From positions 248,001 through 312,000 of the forward strand of contig JAEYNX010000003.1 of assembly GCA_023412215.1 (NCBI GenBank): 64,000 nucleotides of DNA, in the 5' to 3' direction. Below are positions 58,786 through 64,000 of the stretch, one piece after another. The notes beneath the pieces were generated by a model. That model did no database searches. It was not told where the DNA came from and saw only the letters and a list, made by a program, of their open reading frames with translations. The translations under genes and the position numbers were made by a program. The first letter of the stretch is position 1; each line of letters opens with the position of its first letter. This DNA comes from Bacillota bacterium. Its GTDB lineage: Bacteria > Bacillota > Clostridia > Oscillospirales > Ruminococcaceae.

Positions 58786-60162
58786 CTACTTTTTGAGCAT
58801 CAGTTTGGCGGCTTTATAGATGTCGCCGCAGCCAAGGGTGATCACAAGGTCGCCCTCGGAGGCGTGGCTTACGACATACTCGGCAATCTGTTCAAAGTTG
58901 TCGAGTACCACGCAGCCCTCCATTTTTTCTGCAAGGTCCGACGAATAGATATTATAGGTGTTTATCTCTCTGGAACCCATGATGGGGGAGAGCACCACAT
59001 GGTCCGCAATCGAAAGCGCCTGCGCGAAATTTTCAAGCAGCATGTAGGTGCGCGAGAAGGTGAAGGGCTGGAATACCGCCCATACCTGCTTGTAGCCCAT
59101 GCTCTTTGCCGCGCGCAGCGTCACGGCAAGCTCCGCGGGGTGATGGGCGTAGTCGTCGGCGATGGTAATGCCGTTTACATGCCCAAGCACCTCAAAACGC
59201 CTGCCCGCACCCTTAAAGTGAGAAAGCCCCTCTGCCGCCTGCTGCGCCGTAGCGCCTGCGGAGAGCGCTGTCACTGCCGCCGCCATCGCGTTGTAAACGT
59301 TATGAACGCCCGGTACGTGCAGTACTATGCGGGTAACCGGCTCGCCCCTGTGCATCAGGTCAAACGCGGTGTTGTACCGCTCGCGGCCGTCGCTGTGCTC
59401 TATGTTGGCGGCATAGTAGTCGTTGTGCTCCTTGAGCCCGAAGGTCACGATCTCTTTGTCAAGCCCGTTTACCGCCTTCATGGAGTTTGCGTCGTCCCCG
59501 TTGACGATTACAAGCCTGGTGGCCTTTTCCGCAAATTGATGAAACGACTTGATCGTGTTTTCCACCGTGCCGAAATAGTCGAGGTGATCGTTGTCTATAT
59601 TTAAAATAATCGCGGTATCCGGGAACAATTTTAAGAAGGTGTCTACAAACTCGCAGGCCTCGCACACCATAAGCTCACTTTTACCGGCCCTGCCGCTCCC
59701 GCCGATGGCGTGAAGCTTTCCACCGATAACCGCGGAAGGGTCCAATCCCGCCTCAAACAGTATCTGCGTCAGCATCGAGGTGGTGGTGGTTTTGCCGTGG
59801 GTGCCCGAAACACACAGCGCGTTTTGGTACCGTTTGGTTACGAGCCCCAGCAAAATCGAGCGCTCGATGGTCAAAATGCCTCTTTCGCGCGCTGCCGCAA
59901 GCTCGGGGTTATCCTGCATGATGGCGGCGGAGTACACCACAAGGTCGGCGTCACATAGGTTTTCGGGGCTGTGCCCCAAAAACACCTCTACCCCCATGCC
60001 GCGCTCGATGGCCAGCGTTTCGGTTTCATTGTTATCAGAACCGCTAATGCGGTAGCCCTCGGAAAGAAGAATCTGCACCAGCGGGAACATGCCGGACCCG
60101 CCGACCCCTATAAAATGAACATGCTTTTTGCCAAACAATATGCCTTCGTCTATCTCTATCAC
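58786..60162 (-). CDS. murC: UDP-N-acetylmuramate-L-alanine ligase
   Basis: The product has 458 residues. The frame opens at 60180, but AAGGGGA lies within that extension, eight bases before a GTG at 60162 giving MIEIDEGILFGKKHVHFIGVGGSGM, the likely start. The Mur ligase order is clear: IGVGGSGMFPLVQIL, SGTHGKTTTTSML (ATP), NIDNDHLDYFGT, GVHNVYNAMAA and DDYAHHPAEL. It adds the first amino acid of the peptidoglycan stem peptide. It is divergent from spoVG. Confidence 0.96.
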   Translation of the reverse strand: MIEIDEGILFGKKHVHFIGVGGSGMFPLVQILLSEGYRISGSDNNETETLAIERGMGVEVFLGHSPENLCDADLVVYSAAIMQDNPELAAARERGILTIERSILLGLVTKRYQNALCVSGTHGKTTTTSMLTQILFEAGLDPSAVIGGKLHAIGGSGRAGKSELMVCEACEFVDTFLKLFPDTAIILNIDNDHLDYFGTVENTIKSFHQFAEKATRLVIVNGDDANSMKAVNGLDKEIVTFGLKEHNDYYAANIEHSDGRERYNTAFDLMHRGEPVTRIVLHVPGVHNVYNAMAAAVTALSAGATAQQAAEGLSHFKGAGRRFEVLGHVNGITIADDYAHHPAELAVTLRAAKSMGYKQVWAVFQPFTFSRTYMLLENFAQALSIADHVVLSPIMGSREINTYNIYSSDLAEKMEGCVVLDNFEQIAEYVVSHASEGDLVITLGCGDIYKAAKLMLKK

Positions 60163-60321
60163 AAATAGGTCCCCTTGCATAATTTAATAACACACCCAAT
60201 ATTATATTGCGTACGTCCAATAAAATAAACACCTTTTTTAATTTTATGAAAAATTTATACCAGAACCTGTATAAGACGCAGCGGGACGACTGATAATAAC
60301 ACTGTAGGAGGAGTTAACATT

Positions 60322-60624
60322 ATGAATATTACAGAAATTAAAATCCGCAGAATATACAACGAGGGAAGGCTCCGCGCGCTTGTTTCGGTGACAATCGATT
60401 CCGACCTTGCCGTGCACGACATCAAGGTTATCGAAGGGCCTGAACGGTTTTTCGTGGCAATGCCAAGCCGCAAGGAGGAAAACGGGGTCTTCAGAGACGT
60501 AGTGCACCCTATAACCATTGAGGCGAGAAAGAAGCTGGAGGATGAGATCCTCAAGGAGTATCACAACCACATCGAAAAACTCGCTCAGGCGGATGATAAA
60601 ACCGGCGACAACCAGCAGGAATAA
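60322..60624 (+). CDS. spoVG: septation regulator SpoVG
   Basis: The product has 100 residues: ITEIKIRRIYNEGRLRALVSVTID, DIKVIEGPERFFVAMPSRK and a charged C-terminal tail. SpoVG is a nucleic-acid-binding global regulator, linked to septum formation in sporulating bacteria. AGGAGGAG is the ribosome site. The 160-base divergent region to murC is AT-rich; no clear promoter for the sporulation sigma-H factor was identified. Confidence 0.97.
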   Translation: MNITEIKIRRIYNEGRLRALVSVTIDSDLAVHDIKVIEGPERFFVAMPSRKEENGVFRDVVHPITIEARKKLEDEILKEYHNHIEKLAQADDKTGDNQQE

Positions 60625-60631
60625 AAATACA

Positions 60632-60665
60632 ATGCTCCGAGGGCATCTGCACTCGGGGCATTTTT
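60632..60665 (+). terminator. intrinsic terminator of spoVG
   Basis: ATGCTCCGAG pairs with CTCGGGGCAT (one G-T pair) around a ten-base loop and runs into five T. Confidence 0.9.
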
Positions 60666-60736
60666 ACATCTGTTGGTCATAATGCAGCCTTGGCGGCTTT
60701 CAACTGCAAACGGTGTGAGCCGTTTGCCGGCGGCAG

Positions 60737-60765
60737 TTGAGTTTTTGTCCCTTTTATAGTATAAT
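60737..60765 (+). promoter_or_regulatory. sigma-A promoter of the CCA-adding enzyme gene
   Basis: TTGAGT at 60737-60742, a 17-base spacer and TATAAT at 60760-60765. The transcript start near 60772 rules out the ATG at 60768. Confidence 0.75.
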
Positions 60766-60818
60766 TAATGCCATATCAGCAGGTGTCATTATCCAAAACG
60801 ATTGGCTGGGAACGAGCT

Positions 60819-62000
60819 ATGACCATCATCGAGCTGCCGCAATATGTTGCCGCGATCATCCATACGCTCAGGCGGGCGGGCTACCGGGGCTATGCCGTCG
60901 GCGGGTGTGTCCGCGACGCGCTCATGGGCCGTACCCCCAGCGATTACGACGTTTGCACCGACGCGCTGCCCGGGCAGGTACAGGCGCTGTTTGAACATAC
61001 CATCGCCACCGGCGAACGCTTCGGCACCATTACCGTCATCATCGGCAGGAACAGCGTGGAGGTCACCACCTTCCGCATCGACGGGGAGTATCTCGATAAC
61101 CGCAAGCCTGCGCTTGTAACGCATACCGCGCGTCTGGCCGACGACCTTGCCCGGCGCGATTTTACCATAAACGCCATCTGCTACAGCCCTGAAGACGGGC
61201 TGTACGATCCCTACCGCGGCGCCGACGACATCGCCGCAGAGCTGGTGCGCGCCGTTGGCGAGCCGGACAGGCGCTTTAATGAGGACGCCCTGCGCATTCT
61301 GCGCGGGGTGCGTTTGTGCGCTTCTCTCGGCTTTGAGGCCGAGAGTGCGACCCTTTTGAGCATGATACGAAACGCAAAGCTCTTAAAAAACATCAGCGGG
61401 GAGCGCATACGCGACGAGATCGTCAAAACCATCATGACCCGCCGCCCCGAGATGCTCAACATCGTGCTGATGGCGGGCGGGCTTGCGCACGTGGGGCTTG
61501 CCGCAGCCGAGAATATCGTGCGGCTTGCCGCCCTTCCGCCTATTGTGAACGAACGCCTAACCGCGCTGTTCGTGCTTTGCGCGGGCAATATCCTTTTCGC
61601 GATGGAGGCGCTCCGGCTTTCCAACCGGGAGAAAAAGGTGATTCTGTCTATTGCCGATGCCCTCGGCAAGCAGATGATCGCCGACACGGTGCACCTTAAA
61701 CGCTTACTGCAAACCCACGAGATAGACGAATTACTGAGTGCCGTGCGGGTAAAGCAGGCCCTGTACGACGATGACACGGCACTTGACTGTGTGGAGGAAA
61801 TCCGCCGCATCGAGGCATCCAATGAGCCGTACAGGGTAGCGCACCTCGCCGTAAACGGCAGCGATATCTTAGCGCTTGGGCGGTTTGAGCCTCAGGCGGT
61901 GGGGCGGGTGTTGCACTTTTTGCTCGACTGCTGCATCGGTACCCCGGCTTTAAACCAGAAGGAGACCTTGCTTGCTCTGGCGCACAGCTACGGGGAATAG
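60819..62000 (+). CDS. cca: CCA tRNA nucleotidyltransferase
   Basis: The product has 393 residues. The ATG at 60819 (MTIIELPQYVAAIIHTL) is chosen because the promoter lies too close to the upstream ATG; its ribosome site is weak. The class II nucleotidyltransferase head has AVGGCVRDALMGRTPSDYDVCTDA (GGxVRD and DxD), VTTFRIDGEYLDNRKP, RRDFTINAICY and NEDALRILRGVRL for base choice. The C-terminal body is helical with no HD phosphohydrolase motif recognised. The enzyme adds or repairs tRNA CCA ends. It is convergent with the nitroreductase gene by nine bases. Confidence 0.95.
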   Translation: MTIIELPQYVAAIIHTLRRAGYRGYAVGGCVRDALMGRTPSDYDVCTDALPGQVQALFEHTIATGERFGTITVIIGRNSVEVTTFRIDGEYLDNRKPALVTHTARLADDLARRDFTINAICYSPEDGLYDPYRGADDIAAELVRAVGEPDRRFNEDALRILRGVRLCASLGFEAESATLLSMIRNAKLLKNISGERIRDEIVKTIMTRRPEMLNIVLMAGGLAHVGLAAAENIVRLAALPPIVNERLTALFVLCAGNILFAMEALRLSNREKKVILSIADALGKQMIADTVHLKRLLQTHEIDELLSAVRVKQALYDDDTALDCVEEIRRIEASNEPYRVAHLAVNGSDILALGRFEPQAVGRVLHFLLDCCIGTPALNQKETLLALAHSYGE

Positions 62001-62009
62001 TCGGGGCAT

Positions 62010-62726
62010 TTACGCTTTGGTGAAGATTGCATTGTTCCCCATTGCAAAGCTGCCGCCCGCCGCGAGCTCGAAATGCAGCTTGGCGATACCAAGGTCTATG
62101 GGGTTGCCGTCGCCGCGCAGCGTGGCGGTGGCAACGCCATCCTTATAATACAGATGCACCGGCTGGCGGTTGATAGCCGAGGGTGCGCGCTGCACCGCCT
62201 TGACTCCCTCGATAAACCAATCCGGCAGAGCGGTGTCGGCGGTATAAAAGTATTCCAGCGGCCTTGCCTTGCGGTGTACGAGGCCGAGGATGGTCTTTTC
62301 TTTGCGTGTGGTGTCGCTTGGCACGTTGCCGATGGGAATGACGCATGCCAGTCTTTCGTCCGTGCCCAGCTCACAGGGGCAGCTCTTGGCATCAAAGGTG
62401 CCGCCTACCCAGCAGGTGCCCAGCCCGAGCTTGGTGGCCTCGAGCACCAGCAGCTCGCCGTAGTAGCCAAGCTTTTCCTCAAGATGTGCATCTGCCTTTT
62501 TACCCACGAGGGCCAGCAGGCTGCGCACGCCCGAAAACATGCCGTAGCTTTTGCTTAGGCCCTTAAACGCCTTGCTGCCGTCCTCGATAAACTGGATGTG
62601 CAGCCCGCTTTTGGTATTGCAGCCGTCTATCAATGCTCGCAGGGCGTTCACCTGTTCGGGGGCTATCGGGGTGCCAAGATAGCTGCGGCGCGAGATACGC
62701 CGCGCGATGGCTTCAAGATTCGTCAC
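62010..62726 (-). CDS. nitroreductase family protein
   Basis: The product has 238 residues. GGAGG inside the upstream extension, eight bases from a GTG at 62726, sets the start (MTNLEAIARRISRRSYLGTPI). It has the FMN-binding RRSY start, YYGELLVLEATKLGLGTCWVGG and RAPSAINRQPVHLYY, matching the putative TM nitroreductase family that is common in clostridia. The substrate is unknown. Confidence 0.88.
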   Translation of the reverse strand: MTNLEAIARRISRRSYLGTPIAPEQVNALRALIDGCNTKSGLHIQFIEDGSKAFKGLSKSYGMFSGVRSLLALVGKKADAHLEEKLGYYGELLVLEATKLGLGTCWVGGTFDAKSCPCELGTDERLACVIPIGNVPSDTTRKEKTILGLVHRKARPLEYFYTADTALPDWFIEGVKAVQRAPSAINRQPVHLYYKDGVATATLRGDGNPIDLGIAKLHFELAAGGSFAMGNNAIFTKA

Positions 62727-62951
62727 GCAATCCGCCTCCAATATGCAGTATTTTATCCAAGCTTCATTCTATACTGATTTGGTCAAAAAAACAATCACCC
62801 ACGGCCGAATTAGCGCCGCTATGCGATTTAAAGGCAAAAAAGGTTTAGCCTACGGAAAGAGTAGCTATTGATTTTTTCTAAAACACCGTATAATATTAGG
62901 TGTGGCTTATATAGTTATAATTTTTAAAAAGCTTGATACTTCTTTCAAATC

Positions 62952-62995
62952 GGTTTTGTGCTTGAGTATTCGGCATAAAACCAAAAGAAAGGGCA
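62952..62995 (+). promoter_or_regulatory. leader hairpin plus ribosome site of rpiR, shared with rqcH
   Basis: GGTTTTGTGC (62952-62961) pairs with GCATAAAACC (62973-62982), with one G-T pair, then AAAGAAAGGGCATG. The flanking TTTCAAA and CGG also match the rqcH leader. A four-codon frame ATG AAT TTA CAA ends in a TGA that overlaps the gene's ATG. Confidence 0.65.
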
Positions 62996-63005
62996 TGAAT
63001 TTACA

Positions 63006-63899
63006 ATGATGCACAACGACCTGTTACAGCACATTCAGTCCAAGATGGGTGAATTCTCGAAAGGCCAGCGCGCCATCGCGGCGTATATGAGCGACCATTA
63101 CGACAAGGCCGCGTTCATGACAGCCTCTAAGCTCGGGGCGACGGTAGGGGTGAGCGAGTCTACCGTCGTGCGTTTTGCCTCCGAGATCGGCTACGAGGGC
63201 TACCCGGAGCTGCAGCACGCTATGCAGGAGATGATCCGCAACAAGCTCACCGCCGTGCAACGCATGGAGGTAACCAACGAGCAGATCGGTAGCGGCGATG
63301 TACTGGAGAAGGTGCTCAATTCCGATATCGAAAAAATTCGGCGCACCCTCGAAAAAACCTCAAAACAGGATTTTGCGCAGGCGGTGGACGCCATTATCGG
63401 CGCAAAGACTATCTACATCATGGGCGGGCGCAGCGCGTCCTCGCTTGCGGGCTTTCTGTATTTCTATTTCAACCTGATATTTCCCCATGTGAAGCTGGTG
63501 AGCACCAACAGCGCCAGCGAGGTGTTCGAGCAGATCCTGCGCATAGGGGAAGGGGACGTGCTCGTTGCCGTCAGCTTCCCACGCTATTCCAAGCGCACCG
63601 TGCGCGCCAGCAACTACGCCTCCAAATCCGGCGCGAAGGTGGTTGCCATCACCGACAGCGAAGCCTCGCCGCTTGCCGCCAATGCCGACCATCTGCTGCT
63701 TGCGCGCAGCGATATGGCAAGCTTTGTCGACTCGTTGGTGGCGCCTTTAAGCCTGATCAACGCGCTCATCATCGCGGTGGGCCTCTCCAAAAAGGACGAG
63801 ATATCGCAAACCTTCGCGAAGCTTGAGAATATATGGGACACCTACCACGTATACGAGAAAAATGATGTCGCTGTAAGCGAAGAGAGCCAGATGGATTAA
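63006..63899 (+). CDS. MurR/RpiR family transcriptional regulator
   Basis: The product has 297 residues. The RpiR helix-turn-helix occupies residues 1-80 (GEFSKGQRAIAAYMSDHYDKAAFMTASKLGATVGVSESTVVRFASEIGYEGYPEL, cited by position), followed by a SIS sugar-phosphate domain (about 120-260) with IYIMGGRSASSLAGFLYFYF, LVAVSFPRYSKRTV and AKVVAITDS. It senses a phosphosugar; the target genes are not evident, as the next gene is a flavoprotein. In Clostridia this regulator commonly precedes such an oxidoreductase. Confidence 0.94.
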   Translation: MMHNDLLQHIQSKMGEFSKGQRAIAAYMSDHYDKAAFMTASKLGATVGVSESTVVRFASEIGYEGYPELQHAMQEMIRNKLTAVQRMEVTNEQIGSGDVLEKVLNSDIEKIRRTLEKTSKQDFAQAVDAIIGAKTIYIMGGRSASSLAGFLYFYFNLIFPHVKLVSTNSASEVFEQILRIGEGDVLVAVSFPRYSKRTVRASNYASKSGAKVVAITDSEASPLAANADHLLLARSDMASFVDSLVAPLSLINALIIAVGLSKKDEISQTFAKLENIWDTYHVYEKNDVAVSEESQMD

Positions 63900-63950
63900 G
63901 TTTGGCTCACAAGCCGCGATGTAAAAAAGATAGAACAGGGAGTAACCGAC

Positions 63951-64000
63951 TTGGCAAGATACGATGCAATCGTCATAGGCGCGGGCGCCGCAGGGCTGAT
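63951..64000 (+). CDS. NAD(P)/FAD-dependent oxidoreductase (HI0933/BaiN-like), start only
   Basis: Only about 16 codons are inside the window. The TTG at 63951 follows AGGGAG at 63938-63943 and opens MARYDAIVIGAGAAGL, the FAD-binding dinucleotide fold. Its position after an RpiR regulator fits the HI0933-like flavoproteins of Clostridia, but the family cannot be settled from this fragment. Confidence 0.7.
   Translation, partial: MARYDAIVIGAGAAGL

Overview
The window looks like chromosomal DNA of a moderately GC-rich anaerobic member of the Clostridia, probably near the Oscillospiraceae/Ruminococcaceae. The evidence is the low-GC-Gram-positive gene order (addAB; infC-rpmI-rplT; dprA-topA-trmFO; plsX-rnc-smc-ftsY; yhbY-nadD-yqeK-LCP-rsfS), strong GGAGG-type ribosome binding sites, frequent GTG/TTG starts, spoVG, a YqeG phosphatase, a BclA-like collagen protein and a nickel-CODH-type protein. 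No species can be named from the sequence alone.

Layout. 1-4431: recombination nuclease addB (3' part) and addA, then a small HMA-fold protein. 4565-5958: infC (ATT start) with rpmI and rplT behind one promoter and a structured leader. 6077-15488: RNA methyltransferase, dprA, topA, trmFO, an amber-interrupted nitrilase-family gene, plsX, rnc and a radical SAM gene, several with 4-base overlaps. 15624-26478: smc, ftsY, rdgB, yhbY, a fused nadD-yqeK, an LCP wall-polymer ligase, rsfS, leuS. The intergenic DNA before nadD-yqeK holds an unusual repeat/palindrome array. 26497-32414: rpsU, yqeG, a Nfo-like nuclease, aroQ, an M24 peptidase, efp, an acidic zinc-ribbon protein, mnmA. 32647: tRNA-Leu(CAG).

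33-38 kb is an accessory-looking, AT-richer stretch. It holds a 958-residue protein made of a jelly-roll-like head, 174 Gly-X-Y triplets and a seven-repeat YVTN-type beta-propeller, followed by convergent short-chain dehydrogenase and racemase genes. 38-44.4 kb is a LacI-regulated cluster: phosphonate-type ABC importer (binding protein, ATPase, two permeases) with two apparently cytosolic phosphoesterases. 44.6-47 kb: a divergent carbon-monoxide-dehydrogenase-like protein and a DUF1858 protein. 47.2-52.3 kb: MFS transporter, trmK, Nif3/YqfO, rqcH. 52.4-54.8 kb: a WYL regulator with an AlkZ-related gene and a flavin reductase, with matching palindromes in front of both transcription units. 55-64 kb: chemoreceptor without a sensor domain, DEAD-box helicase with a hairpin-rich leader, murC, spoVG, CCA-adding enzyme, nitroreductase, RpiR regulator and the start of a FAD-dependent oxidoreductase.

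Most of the window is housekeeping. The points most worth a second look are the collagen-propeller protein, the CODH-like protein lacking a conserved C-cluster cysteine pair, the WYL operator pair, and several leaders in which the Shine-Dalgarno sequence is built into a perfect hairpin (nadD-yqeK, LCP) or follows a hairpin shared between unrelated genes (rqcH and rpiR).
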